A stretch of DNA of 64,000 nucleotides from Corynebacterium vitaeruminis DSM 20294 (GTDB lineage Bacteria; Actinomycetota; Actinomycetes; Mycobacteriales; Mycobacteriaceae), in contig NZ_CP004353.1 in assembly GCF_000550805.1 (NCBI RefSeq), forward strand, positions 310,001 through 374,000. Reading direction: 5' to 3'. Position 1 is the first letter of the stretch; the number at the start of each line of letters is the position of its first letter. Below the pieces are notes generated by a model. That model searched no databases. It saw only the letters and a program-made list of their open reading frames with translations, and was not told the origin of the DNA. A program made the position numbers and the translations under genes. Positions 45,484-56,028 of the stretch are shown here, in pieces.

Positions 45484-45542
45484 TCGCTTGTCGACGCCTT
45501 CGGTACCGGACTCGGATTCCTCGCCGTAGGCGTCGACAAGCG
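45484..45542. repeat. Dispersed repeat, inverted pair between ramB and sdhC
   Basis: TCGCTTGTCGACGCCTTCGG (45484-45503) and CCGTAGGCGTCGACAAGCGA (45523-45542) form a 20-bp stem with one mismatch around a 19-base loop. Unlike most copies it lies between divergent genes. Confidence 0.75.
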
Positions 45543-45793
45543 AAAGCAAAAAGGGGGCGGACGGGACGGGGGCTAATGGGCGCGGAGAAGTGTGACTGGA
45601 GTTAATTCCTGTGATTTGCGGGCGCGTTTCCGGCTCTTGCATTGAATTACGCATTTCGATTGATCCCGAAAGGGTGGATGATAATTAAAAACGGTAAATA
45701 TTGCGTTAATTCGGGTGGAGGGGATTGTCACTTCACGCTCGGTGAAAATATGCCGGTAGGGGGCTATGACCCGCGCGCGCGGGACGGCGAAAC

Positions 45794-45812
45794 CGAGTTA
45801 AGGCTAACCTAA
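45794..45812. promoter_or_regulatory. DtxR-like iron box upstream of sdhC
   Basis: The reverse strand reads TTAGGTTAGCCTTAACTCG, close to the DtxR consensus TTAGGTTAGCCTAACCTAA (left half exact). SDH contains iron-sulfur clusters and is under iron control in C. glutamicum. Confidence 0.6.
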
Positions 45813-45841
45813 ACTGCCTGTGACCTTCTTGTTTGAACGGG

Positions 45842-45857
45842 TGTGAGGTGGATCACT
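45842..45857. promoter_or_regulatory. GlxR (CRP-like) site upstream of sdhC
   Basis: TGTGA-GGTGGA-TCACT matches TGTGA-N6-TCACA with one mismatch. GlxR senses cAMP made by CyaB, which is encoded in this window. Confidence 0.6.
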
Positions 45858-45923
45858 GGAGTGTGTACCAAGTGGTTTACTGGGCAATTTACCTAATAGA
45901 GTAAAGCCGACACTGGAGGTGCC

Positions 45924-46685
45924 ATGACTGCAAATAACATCGACCGTGACGCCATCGCTCACGGCAAAATCACTGAAAAGCCGCTACGCGAGCGGCCCAA
46001 GTACCCAACCTGGGCGCTGAAGCTGACCATGGCCATCACTGGCCTGATCTTCGCTCTCTTCGTCGTCGTCCACATGGTGGGTAACCTGAAGGTTTTCCTT
46101 CCTTTCTACGAGGACGGAACCGCCCCTATCGACCACTACGGCGCTTGGCTGAAGGAAGACGTCCTTTACCCGCTGGTTCCGCATGGTTGGTTCATCTGGA
46201 TCTTCCGCATCGTGCTGCTGATCGCCATCGCGCTGCACATCTACGGTGCGTTCGTCCTGACCGGCCGCTCTCACCAGTCCCGCGGTAAGTTCCGCCGCAC
46301 CAACCTGATCGGTGGCATGAACTCGTTCACCACCTCGACCATGCTGGTGACCGGTATCATCCTGCTGGCCTTCATCCTCTTCCACATCCTGGATATGACG
46401 ATGGGCGTCGCTCCTGCCGCATCGAGCTCGTTCGTCCACGGCGAGATCTACAACAACATGATCGCTGGCTTCAGCCGTTGGCCGGTCACGATCTTCTACG
46501 TGATCGCCATGCTGGTGCTGTTCATGCACCTTTCCCACGGTATCTGGCTGGCCTGCTCTGACCTTGGCATTACCGGTAAGCGCTGGCGTGCAGTCCTGCT
46601 CTTCTGCGCCTACCTGATCCCGGCCATCGTCATGATCGGCAACATTTCGATTCCTCTCTCCATTGCCCTGGGCTGGATTTCTTAA
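45924..46685 (+). CDS. sdhC: Succinate dehydrogenase cytochrome b subunit
   Basis: 253 residues and five predicted helices, the type-B di-haem anchor. Histidines inside helices (VVHMVGN, ALHIYGAF, FHILDM, FMHLSHGIW) are candidates for haem ligands. It passes electrons to menaquinone. It is the first gene of the sdhCAB operon, 30 bp before sdhA. GGAGG precedes ATG 45924. Confidence 0.96.
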   Translation: MTANNIDRDAIAHGKITEKPLRERPKYPTWALKLTMAITGLIFALFVVVHMVGNLKVFLPFYEDGTAPIDHYGAWLKEDVLYPLVPHGWFIWIFRIVLLIAIALHIYGAFVLTGRSHQSRGKFRRTNLIGGMNSFTTSTMLVTGIILLAFILFHILDMTMGVAPAASSSFVHGEIYNNMIAGFSRWPVTIFYVIAMLVLFMHLSHGIWLACSDLGITGKRWRAVLLFCAYLIPAIVMIGNISIPLSIALGWIS

Positions 46686-46715
46686 GAGTCGATAGGACGA
46701 AAAGGTAAACACTTA

Positions 46716-48730
<2,015 letters not shown>

Positions 48731-48731
<1 letters not shown>

Positions 48732-49480
48732 TGAAACTGCATCTTGAAATCTGGCGTCAGGCCGGTCCCTACTCTGAGGGCCACTTCGAGTCGATCAACG
48801 TCGACGACGCTGTCTCGCAGATGTCCGTGCTGGAGCTGCTCGACCACGTCAACAACGGTCTGATCGAGGAGGGCAAGGAGCCCTTCGCGTTCGCTTCCGA
48901 CTGCCGCGAGGGCATCTGTGGTACCTGTGGCCTCATGGTCAACGGCCGCCCGCACGGCCTCGAGAAGAACCAGCCTGCCTGCCAGCAGCGCCTGGTGAAC
49001 GTGGCCGACGGCTCCACCCTGAAGATCGAGCCGTTCCGCTCCGCTGCCTTCCCGGTCATCAAGGACATGATCGTCGACCGCTCCGCTCTGGACCGCGTCA
49101 TGCAGCAGGGTGGCTACGTCTCCATCAACGCAGGCACCGCTCCTGACGCGGACACCCTGCACATGGACCACAAGACCGCCGAGTTCGCACTGGACCACGC
49201 AGCCTGCATCGGCTGTGGTGCTTGTGTCGCAGCCTGCCCGAACGGCGCTGCACACCTGTTCACCGGTGCGAAGCTGGTTCACCTCTCCCTCATGCCGCTG
49301 GGCAAGGAGGAGCGTGGACGCCGTGCCCGCGACATGGTCGACCAGCTGGAGACCACCTTCGGACACTGCTCCCTCTACGGCGAATGCGCCGACGTCTGCC
49401 CCGCAGGCATCCCGCTGACCGCCGTCGCAGCTATCAACAAGGAGCGCGCTCGCGCATTCTTCTCCAACAAGGACCACTAG
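48731..49480 (+). CDS. sdhB: Succinate dehydrogenase iron-sulfur subunit
   Basis: 249 residues. The [2Fe-2S] ligands are in CREGICGTCGLM plus a later Cys (QPACQQ). The C-terminal ferredoxin-like domain has CIGCGACVAACP and GHCSLYGECADVCPAG for the other clusters. It moves electrons from FAD to the haems. Codon use is highly optimised, as in the rest of the operon. Confidence 0.97.
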
Positions 49481-49557
49481 GCTAGACTCTAAAGTCCAGC
49501 CCGGTTTTTGAACGAAGAATCCGCACGACTCCTTCTAAGAAAGGCACGTGAACTCTC

Positions 49558-49902
49558 ATGTCTCAGAGCAACGTGAGCACCACTGAGGGCTACCCAGTGT
49601 TCGCTGACCGTCCGCACTACATCGACGGTTACGATCCCTCCAGCCTTTACGCTCCGCACTCTTCCCTGCAGCGCACCAGCACCTGGGTGGGAATGGGCCT
49701 CGTCCTGACCTCTCTCGCTGGCTTCGGCATCCTGATCTTCGGCTTCGCGGCCGGTGGCTTCGGCTCCCAGGAGCACTGGGCAACCTTTGCTACCATCGGC
49801 GCGCTGATCGCCGCGGCTTGCCTCGTCGGCGGCTTCGGCCTGATCACCTACGGTCGTCGCTTCTACCGCCAGTACCGCGCAGAGACCGGTCGAGTGAACT
49901 AA
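49558..49902 (+). CDS. Small membrane protein of the sdh operon
   Basis: 114 residues. A soluble Tyr-rich N-terminus (about 1-40) precedes two membrane helices (WVGMGLVLTSLAGFGILIFGF and FATIGALIAAACLVGGFGL) and a basic tail. It follows sdhB by 77 bp and precedes a terminator, so it is probably co-transcribed. It could assist SDH assembly or membrane placement; this is from position only. Confidence 0.8.
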   Translation: MSQSNVSTTEGYPVFADRPHYIDGYDPSSLYAPHSSLQRTSTWVGMGLVLTSLAGFGILIFGFAAGGFGSQEHWATFATIGALIAAACLVGGFGLITYGRRFYRQYRAETGRVN

Positions 49903-49922
49903 GGTCACGAGACACCTCCAAG

Positions 49923-49962
49923 AACGAGGGCTTCGCACGCAGAGTGTGGGGCCCTCGTTTTC
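49923..49962 (+). terminator. Terminator of the sdh operon
   Basis: AACGAGGGC (49923-49931) pairs with GCCCTCGTT (49951-49959), then TTTCG. The loop is 19 bases. Confidence 0.75.
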
Positions 49963-49986
49963 GTTCGCCGGATTACCCTTGAAGTC

Positions 49987-50115
49987 ATGCGCAAACTGAT
50001 TGTCGTCTTGGCGGCCCTCATTACGCTGCTGGTGGCGTTCAACTTCGCCCGCCTGGCGCTCGAGTTGTGGGACAGCCCGCCGCCCGCGTCGCATGAGCAG
50101 GTGGTCCCTGCCTAG
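49987..50115 (+). CDS. 42-residue single-helix membrane peptide
   Basis: ATG 49987 to TAG 50113-50115: 42 residues. It starts MRKLIVVLAALITLLVAF, a basic N-terminus plus one membrane helix, then a Pro-rich tail (DSPPPASHEQVVPA). The upstream signal is weak (no clear Shine-Dalgarno), but the composition is protein-like. The stop codon lies 3 bases before a dispersed repeat copy. Function unknown; it could also be a signal-anchor remnant. Confidence 0.55.
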   Translation: MRKLIVVLAALITLLVAFNFARLALELWDSPPPASHEQVVPA

Positions 50116-50117
50116 CT

Positions 50118-50138
50118 CGCTTGTCGACGCCTACGGCG
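50118..50138 (+). repeat. Dispersed repeat copy upstream of the DUF445 gene
   Basis: CGCTTGTCGACGCCTACGGC followed by G, the best match to the consensus in the window. Confidence 0.7.
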
Positions 50139-50252
50139 AACAGCCGTCGCTTGCGGAACTTACCTAGGCGGCTTGAGCGTTGAAGTGTGTGGCGGGGCGA
50201 TCTTAGTGGCAACGTTCGCCCCACGAGGAAAAGGAAGAGCAAAGACACCCTC

Positions 50253-51554
50253 ATGACAACCATGGAAACCAACCGGCTGGCCGTGCCGGGTCCTAGCCCC
50301 GAGGTGGAGGCGGAGCGCCGGCGCGCGCTGCGTGTGCACAAGGCGATCGCCACGGGCCTGCTGCTCGTCGCGGCGGTCATATTCCTCGCGTGCCGCTTTT
50401 ACGAGTCCACCGGCAACGCGGGCGATTGGGTCGGCTTCGTGCGCGCGGGCGCCGAGGCCGGAATGGTCGGCGGGCTCGCCGACTGGTTCGCCGTGACCGC
50501 GCTCTTCCGCTACCCGCTGGGCCTGAAGATCCCGCACACGGCCATCATCCGGCGCAAGAAGGACCAGGTCGGCGAGGCGCTCAGCGGCTTCGTGGGGGAG
50601 AACTTCCTCAACGCCGAGCTCATCACCGAGAAGGTCTCCAAGGCCAAGGTTCCTGAGCGCGTGGCCGAGTGGATGGTCGTCGAGGGCAACGCCCAGAAGG
50701 TCTCCCGCGAGGCCGGCAAGCTGGTGGCCAACGCCACCCGCGCGCTGGACCCGCAGGACGCCGAGGCGGTCATCCGCACAGCGCTGGTCGACCGCATCGC
50801 CGAGCCCGCCTGGGGCCCGCCGCTCGGGCGGACCCTCGACCAGCTCATCAACGAGGGGCAGACCGAGCCCATCGTCGAGCAGCTCATCCAGTGGATGCAC
50901 CGCAAGGCGCTGTCCAGCGAGGACCTCATCGTGCGCATCCTCGACGAGCGCGCGCCGACGTGGGCGCCGAAGTTCATCAACGACATCGTGGGCGACAAGG
51001 TCTACCGCGAGCTCGTCACGTGGACGGAGCAGGTCGCCAACGACCGCAACCACGAGGCCCGCCAGGCCGTGCGCCGGTTCATCTACCAGTTCTCCCAGGA
51101 CCTCCAGTACGACCCGGTGATGATCCAGCGGGTCGAGGACATCAAGCACGACGTCATGGGCTCCAAACCCGTCCAGGACGCGGCCAAGACGGTGTGGAGC
51201 CAGACCTCGGCGGCCATCATCGCGGCGGCCGAGGACCCCGAGTCGATCCTGCGCACCAAGCTGGTCGAGCTCACCATGCAGTGGGGCCAGCGGCTGCGCG
51301 ACGATGACGAGCTGCGCGCCTCGCTGGACCGCCGCATCACCGGCACCGCCGCCTTCCTCGCCGACAACTACGCGGGCGAGGTCACCAGCATCATCTCCGA
51401 GACGATCGAGCGTTGGGACGCCGACGAGGCCAGCGACAAGATCGAGCTCATGGTGGGCAAGGACCTCCAGTACATCCGCCTTAACGGAACCGTCGTGGGC
51501 GCGCTGGCGGGTCTTGCCATCTACACTGTCTCCTATCTCTTCTTCGGGGTCTAA
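50253..51554 (+). CDS. DUF445 membrane protein
   Basis: 433 residues. One helix lies near residues 27-45 (AIATGLLLVAAVIFLACRF) and another at the C-terminus (VGALAGLAIYTVSYLFFG), with the DUF445 motif GGLADWFAVTALFRYPLGLKIPHTAII after the first. A long helical middle part is in between. The function is unknown; homologues are widespread in actinobacteria. AAAGGAAGAG precedes ATG 50253. Confidence 0.9.
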   Translation: MTTMETNRLAVPGPSPEVEAERRRALRVHKAIATGLLLVAAVIFLACRFYESTGNAGDWVGFVRAGAEAGMVGGLADWFAVTALFRYPLGLKIPHTAIIRRKKDQVGEALSGFVGENFLNAELITEKVSKAKVPERVAEWMVVEGNAQKVSREAGKLVANATRALDPQDAEAVIRTALVDRIAEPAWGPPLGRTLDQLINEGQTEPIVEQLIQWMHRKALSSEDLIVRILDERAPTWAPKFINDIVGDKVYRELVTWTEQVANDRNHEARQAVRRFIYQFSQDLQYDPVMIQRVEDIKHDVMGSKPVQDAAKTVWSQTSAAIIAAAEDPESILRTKLVELTMQWGQRLRDDDELRASLDRRITGTAAFLADNYAGEVTSIISETIERWDADEASDKIELMVGKDLQYIRLNGTVVGALAGLAIYTVSYLFFGV

Positions 51555-51592
51555 CCCCCGCGCCCCGCACCTTCTTAGCCTGTTAGGAACCT

Positions 51593-51889
51593 ATGACTCT
51601 CACATTTTCGACCATGATGGCCCTCCTGTTTCAGATCGGCAGCATCATCCTGGCGCTCTCGGGCCTGGTGGCCGCGGTGCTCGCCGGGATCACCCGCGAC
51701 GACGCCTTCGAGGCCGCCGACCGCCAGAACAAGTGGATCTGGGTCTCGATGCTCGCGCTGTCCGCGCTCATGGTGTGGCTGCGCTTCCCGTTCCTGTCCT
51801 GGATCGGGCTGGTGATCATCGGCCTCTACTGGTTCGACGTGCGCCCGCAGATCAAGGACCTTCTCAGCGGCAACGGCGGCTGGCGTTAG
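51593..51889 (+). CDS. DUF2516 membrane protein
   Basis: 98 residues. Two or three hydrophobic helices (IGSIILALSGLVAAVLAG, WVSMLALSALMVW) end in YWFDVRPQIKDLL, typical of DUF2516 in actinobacteria. No known role. The next gene's ATG directly follows the stop, so the two are coupled. Confidence 0.88.
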   Translation: MTLTFSTMMALLFQIGSIILALSGLVAAVLAGITRDDAFEAADRQNKWIWVSMLALSALMVWLRFPFLSWIGLVIIGLYWFDVRPQIKDLLSGNGGWR

Positions 51890-52456
51890 ATGGCCGCGGT
51901 GGACACGGTCCTGCTGCTCGACGACCCCGCGGCGGGTGCGGGCGAGGTGCGAGAGGCCGTAAGAGAGGCGCTCGCCTCCGGCTCCGGCCTGTGCGTGGAG
52001 CCCTCGCTGCTGCACGCGGTGGGGGCGGGGGATCAGGAGATGACGGTGGCCACGTGGGCGGGCTACCCCACGGGCAAACACCACACGCTCGTCAAGGCCT
52101 CGGAGGCGCGGCTGGCCGTGCAGTTCGGGGCGACGCACGTGGCGCTGGTGCCGGACCTCGCCGCGGTCGGGGATGCCTCGGCGTTTATGTCGGAGCTCAT
52201 CTCGGTGCGCGAGGCGGTGCCCAGGCCCGCGAACCTCGGGGTCGTGCTGGAGACCACGTTGCTCGCCGCCGGGGTGCTCGAGAAGGCCGCCGCGATGGCC
52301 GTGAAGTGCGGGATGGACTTCATCGTCGCGGGGACCGCGCGCTGCGACGCCGAAGGCGTCGACACGCTGCGGCACAGCGGACTGCCCGTCGCGGTCGTGT
52401 GCGGGGTGGACGAGGCAACCGCCTTCGTAGCGGACAGCTACTGGGTCAGGGCATAA
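51890..52456 (+). CDS. DeoC-like protein, degenerate (lacks Schiff-base lysine)
   Basis: 188 residues, shorter than real deoxyribose-phosphate aldolases (about 220). Segments align by eye with DeoC: LCVEPSLL (for VNP), ATWAGYPTG (for GFPLG), KASEARLAVQFGA and VVLETTLL. Where DeoC has the catalytic Lys in FIKTSTG, this protein reads FIVAGTARC, so the Schiff-base Lys is Val. The N-terminal DHTLLK motif is also altered. It is likely not a working aldolase. DUF2516-deoC order is known from C. glutamicum. Confidence 0.75.
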   Translation: MAAVDTVLLLDDPAAGAGEVREAVREALASGSGLCVEPSLLHAVGAGDQEMTVATWAGYPTGKHHTLVKASEARLAVQFGATHVALVPDLAAVGDASAFMSELISVREAVPRPANLGVVLETTLLAAGVLEKAAAMAVKCGMDFIVAGTARCDAEGVDTLRHSGLPVAVVCGVDEATAFVADSYWVRA

Positions 52457-52460
52457 AAGT

Positions 52461-52490
52461 ACCGGTGCGGGAGCTCCCGCACCGGTTTTT
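52461..52490. terminator. Bidirectional terminator between DeoC-like and LmeA-like genes
   Basis: ACCGGTGCGGGAGCTCCCGC and its continuation form a perfect palindromic hairpin followed by TTTTT. It lies between convergent genes. Confidence 0.85.
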
Positions 52491-53336
52491 CTAGCTGTTG
52501 GCCGCCTGCTCGGCGTCCTCGAGCGAGCTGAGCGGCACGTTGGTTCCCACCACGTGGATCTTCACGCCGCCGTCGACCACGGTGACGTCCGCGAGGCTCA
52601 ATCCCGGGCCGATCTCCTGGAGCTTCTGCGAGAAGCCCTGCGTGAGCGCGTCGGACACCTCCGTCGGCAGCGAGACGCCGAAGATGCTGGCGTTCTCCGC
52701 GGTGAAGGTGAGCTTGCCGTCCTGTGCCTGCGGGCGCAGCGTCAGCGCGGCAGCGCCGTTGGTGATCTGCACGTCGACGGTGCCGTTGGCAGGGTCGGAG
52801 GTGATGCCCGTGACCGTAACCAGCTGCTGGATGAGCTGGCCCGCGAGCGCGCCGAGGTCGAGCTGGTCGCCCGTCGCCCCGTTCAGGGTGGTGCCCGTGG
52901 CACCGGAGTTGTTATCGGCCATCTGGCGCTGCACCACGGCGAGCAGGTACTCGTCGGTCATGGTGGTGACCATGTCGACCGACCCGGCCGTGGCGTTGTC
53001 GTTCGCCGCGAAGTCGAGGTCCTTCATGGTCACGTGCGACTCGGGCTGGCCGGTGATAGTCGGGGCCTCACCAGCGGTGCCCGCGGTGATGGTCACGGTC
53101 GACGGCGAATCGACGGTGACCTCGGGGATCTTGCCCGTGGCCATGCCCAGAATCAGCGGCGAGGCGCCGAAGGAGACGGAGGCCTTCTCGCCCGTGCTGG
53201 AGGCCTGCATCTGGTCGCCCAGCTGCTTGCCGATGTACCAGCGCAGCCCGAACTCCGCCACGAGCAGGAGGACGATGACGCCGACGATGATTCCGAGGAG
53301 GGTCTTGCCCAGTTTTGAAGTACGCATCGGTTCCAT
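52491..53336 (-). CDS. LmeA-like (DUF2993) phospholipid-binding protein
   Basis: 281 residues. An N-terminal membrane anchor (LLGIIVGVIVLLLVAEFGL) precedes a DUF2993 domain with the typical VTVDSPSTVTI and VSLPTEVSDALTQGF features. LmeA of mycobacteria binds phospholipids at the cell envelope and promotes lipomannan elongation. ATG 53336 is used; a second ATG three codons later is equally possible. Confidence 0.85.
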   Translation of the reverse strand: MEPMRTSKLGKTLLGIIVGVIVLLLVAEFGLRWYIGKQLGDQMQASSTGEKASVSFGASPLILGMATGKIPEVTVDSPSTVTITAGTAGEAPTITGQPESHVTMKDLDFAANDNATAGSVDMVTTMTDEYLLAVVQRQMADNNSGATGTTLNGATGDQLDLGALAGQLIQQLVTVTGITSDPANGTVDVQITNGAAALTLRPQAQDGKLTFTAENASIFGVSLPTEVSDALTQGFSQKLQEIGPGLSLADVTVVDGGVKIHVVGTNVPLSSLEDAEQAANS

Positions 53337-53447
53337 AGTGGTCTATCGGGGCGGGTTTGACCACTTCCGCACCGCGCAGGTGGCCCCCACGTTGCGAGAA
53401 AAATACCGTCGAACTGCGTTTATACGGGTTTGCTAGGAGTTGCACGT

Positions 53448-53468
53448 CGCTTGCCGACGCCTACGGCG
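53448..53468 (+). repeat. Dispersed repeat copy at the methyltransferase 3' end
   Basis: CGCTTGCCGACGCCTACGGC followed by G. The methyltransferase stop codon is formed by bases of this repeat. Confidence 0.65.
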
Positions 53469-54294
53469 CGACGACCTCCCACGGCAGCGTGATCTGGTTG
53501 TCACGCACCGGGCGCCGGATCGGGGCCAGGGGCAGTCCCTCGGCGGCCAGCATCTTCCGGGCCTCCCGCCAGCGCACGCGCGGGCCGTAGGTCGCCCACG
53601 GGGCGGCGCGGTCCCAGGCCTCGTCGCAGCGGGCAAGCACCTCGTGGATCTTCTCGCCGGGGACGTTGCGGTGGATGAGGATTTTCGGCAGGCGCTCGGC
53701 CACATCGGAGGGGCGCTCCACGTCGAAGGGATCCCAGCTGAGGGTCAGGGACCGCGGGCCGAAGGCGTCGAGAAGCACCCAGCTGGAGCGGCGACCGATC
53801 TCGTCGCAGGTGCCCTCGACGAAGAAGCCGCCGGGTGCGAGCCGCGAGCAGACCAGCTCCCAGGCGTCGATGACCTGGTCGACGTCGTACTGCCGCAGCA
53901 CGTTGAACGCGCGCACGAGCGTGGGGGAGTAGCCGGCCAGCTCGAAGCCGCCGAGCTCGAAGGAGACGCCGTCGCGGGGCGCTAGGACGCGCTCGGGGTC
54001 GATCTCGAGGCCGATGACGCGGACGTCGCTTCGCACCGTGCGCAGCCAGCGCGCCCATTCGACGGTGGTGGTGAAGCTCGCGCCGTAGCCCACGTCGAGG
54101 GCGAGCGGATCCTCGCTGCGCAGGAGCGCGCGGCGGATGTCGGGGTGGTTGGCCACCCAGCGGTCGCAGCGGCGCAGCCTATTGAAGCCGGTGGTGCCGC
54201 GGGTGATCACGCCGACCGGTTTCGCGGACCGCGAACGCGAAAGACCACGCCCCTGCGCGAAGCTCGCGCGCAGATTGTGGGCGTGGTCAGCCAT
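53461..54294 (-). CDS. SAM-dependent methyltransferase
   Basis: 277 residues. A Rossmann-type region begins with LALDVGYGASFTTTVEWARWL (a GxG-like SAM loop, here DVGYGAS), followed by VIGLEIDPERV. A helix-rich C-terminus contains VRWREARKML. I cannot name the substrate. The stop codon lies inside a dispersed-repeat copy. The gene is 31 bp downstream of the DUF2505 gene on the same strand. Confidence 0.78.
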   Translation of the reverse strand: MADHAHNLRASFAQGRGLSRSRSAKPVGVITRGTTGFNRLRRCDRWVANHPDIRRALLRSEDPLALDVGYGASFTTTVEWARWLRTVRSDVRVIGLEIDPERVLAPRDGVSFELGGFELAGYSPTLVRAFNVLRQYDVDQVIDAWELVCSRLAPGGFFVEGTCDEIGRRSSWVLLDAFGPRSLTLSWDPFDVERPSDVAERLPKILIHRNVPGEKIHEVLARCDEAWDRAAPWATYGPRVRWREARKMLAAEGLPLAPIRRPVRDNQITLPWEVVAP

Positions 54295-54325
54295 GAAAAA
54301 TGCGGTCCTAGCAGAGGTGGAGAAC

Positions 54326-54829
54326 TTAGAGGTTCTCGGAGATCCACTGGTTGGTGAGGTTGCCCTCGTTGTTAAACAGCTCGCCGAGCGCCTCGCCGAC
54401 CTTCGGCTCGATGGCCGGGCCCATGAACGGGATGTTGACGGTGATCTCGTTGGCGTACGCCAGGGTGGTGGTGTCGCCCTCGCCGGTGATGGTGATGTCG
54501 CCCTTGAAGTCCACCGGGGTGCCCTTGACGTCGGCGGTGTAGTTAGCGGTGGCGGAGGTGCCGTTGAGCGCGGAGACGGTGTAGACGCGCTTGACCTTCA
54601 GCGCCTGGGAGATCATGGCGCGGACGGCCTCGGGGAGGATCTCGAGTGGGAGCACCTCGAAGAGGGTGGCCACGGCGCCGCCGTCGGCGGCGGCGAACTC
54701 GTGGACCTCGCCCGGCTCGGGGCTCAGGGTCTGGGCGACGTATGCCCAGTAATCGGCGTTGGTCAGAGCGGCGTGGACCTTGTCCACGGGCTGGTTGATA
54801 ACGACGGTGTTCTCACTACGTGAAGTCAT
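54326..54829 (-). CDS. DUF2505 protein (SRPBCC-like)
   Basis: 167 residues matching DUF2505: NQPVDKVHAALTNADYWAYV, VLPLEILPEAVRAMI and a C-terminal EPKVGEALGELFNNEG. The fold resembles START/SRPBCC lipid-binding proteins. Function unknown. It is divergent from murB with a 24-bp gap, so the two promoters overlap. Confidence 0.85.
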   Translation of the reverse strand: MTSRSENTVVINQPVDKVHAALTNADYWAYVAQTLSPEPGEVHEFAAADGGAVATLFEVLPLEILPEAVRAMISQALKVKRVYTVSALNGTSATANYTADVKGTPVDFKGDITITGEGDTTTLAYANEITVNIPFMGPAIEPKVGEALGELFNNEGNLTNQWISENL

Positions 54830-54853
54830 GACTTACAGACTACCTTTAAAAGG

Positions 54854-56008
54854 GTGTCTGAAAAATCCAAGCTCCCGTTTGCCGTTCTCGAAGCGATCGA
54901 AGCCCTCCCCAACGTCGTGGTCGACGCCACCTCTTTCGCCGAGCTGACCACCCTGCACGTCGGCGGCACGCCGCTGGCTACCGTGCGCTGCGCCTCGCGC
55001 GATGCGGTCTGCGCGGTTGTTGCGCTGCTTGACGACGCCAAGGTGCCGCTGCTCATCGTCGGCGGAGGCTCCAACCTGCTCATCAACGACGGCGAGGTCC
55101 CGCTGGTCGCGGTGGTCCTCGAGTGCGACGAGGTGGACCTGCACCTGGGCACCGGCACGCTCGTGGCCGAGGCGGGCGCCGTGTGGGACGAGGTGGTCGA
55201 CATGGCCGTGGTCTCCGGGCTCGGCGGCATCGAGTGCCTGTCCGGCATCCCCGGCTCGGCGGGGGCCACCCCGGTGCAAAACGTGGGCGCCTACGGGGCG
55301 GAAATCGCCGACGTGCTTACCCGCGTCGAGCTCCTCGACCGCGAGACCCACGAGCGCGCGTGGGTGGAGGCCTCGAGCCTCGAGCTCGCCTACCGCTACT
55401 CCAACCTGAAGTTCACCTCGCGCGCGGTGGTCCTGGCCATCGAGCTCCAGCTGCGCACCGACGGGCTGTCCGCCCCGCTGCGCTTCGGCGAGCTCGCCCG
55501 GGTGCTGGGCATCGACGCCCCGCGCGGCGGCGAGGAGATCCGCTGGCCGATCGCCGAGGTCCGCGAGGCCGTCCTCGGCCTGCGCCGCGGCAAGGGCATG
55601 GTCTACGACGAGGCCGACAACGACACCTGGTCGGCCGGGTCTTTCTTCACCAACCCCATCGTCGACGCGGAGGTCGGCGAGAAGGTGCGCGGCATCGTCG
55701 CCGGGCGCCTAGGCGCCGAGGAGGCGGCGAAGATGCCGTGCTTCCCGGCAGGCGAGGGCAAGGTGAAGCTCTCGGCGGCCTGGCTCATCGACCGCGCGGG
55801 CTACGCCAAGGGCTACCCGGGGCACGGACGGGCGACCTTGTCCACCAAGCACACGCTCGCGCTCACCAACCGCGGCGAGGCCAGCGCCGACGACCTCGTG
55901 GCCCTAGCCCGCGACATCCGCGGCGGGGTGGCCAGCGCCTTCGGCGTCACGCTTGAGCCGGAGCCGGTGTGGGTGGGGCTGAGCATCGACGAGCCAGCCC
56001 AGTCCTAG
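54854..56008 (+). CDS. murB: UDP-N-acetylenolpyruvoylglucosamine reductase
   Basis: 384 residues. FAD-binding GGGSNLLINDG, SGIPGSAGATPVQNVGAYG, the proton-donor Ser in SAGSFFTNP and a conserved Tyr in AYRYSNLK. It reduces UDP-GlcNAc-enolpyruvate to UDP-MurNAc in peptidoglycan synthesis, as a type I enzyme. It starts at GTG 54854 after AAAAGGG. It is convergent with the aldo/keto reductase, 20 bp away. Confidence 0.96.
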   Translation: MSEKSKLPFAVLEAIEALPNVVVDATSFAELTTLHVGGTPLATVRCASRDAVCAVVALLDDAKVPLLIVGGGSNLLINDGEVPLVAVVLECDEVDLHLGTGTLVAEAGAVWDEVVDMAVVSGLGGIECLSGIPGSAGATPVQNVGAYGAEIADVLTRVELLDRETHERAWVEASSLELAYRYSNLKFTSRAVVLAIELQLRTDGLSAPLRFGELARVLGIDAPRGGEEIRWPIAEVREAVLGLRRGKGMVYDEADNDTWSAGSFFTNPIVDAEVGEKVRGIVAGRLGAEEAAKMPCFPAGEGKVKLSAAWLIDRAGYAKGYPGHGRATLSTKHTLALTNRGEASADDLVALARDIRGGVASAFGVTLEPEPVWVGLSIDEPAQS

Positions 56009-56028
56009 CTAAGGCTCTAGAACCTCTA

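Larger units (their letters stand above)
45543..45923. other. ramB-sdhC regulatory gap
   Basis: A 381-base stretch without a gene, A+T-rich at 45650-45720. It carries a DtxR-like box and a GlxR-like site (listed separately) and G-runs (GTAGGGGGC) that could bind RamA. Promoters for sdhC are expected here, but no single -10/-35 pair stands out. Confidence 0.5.
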
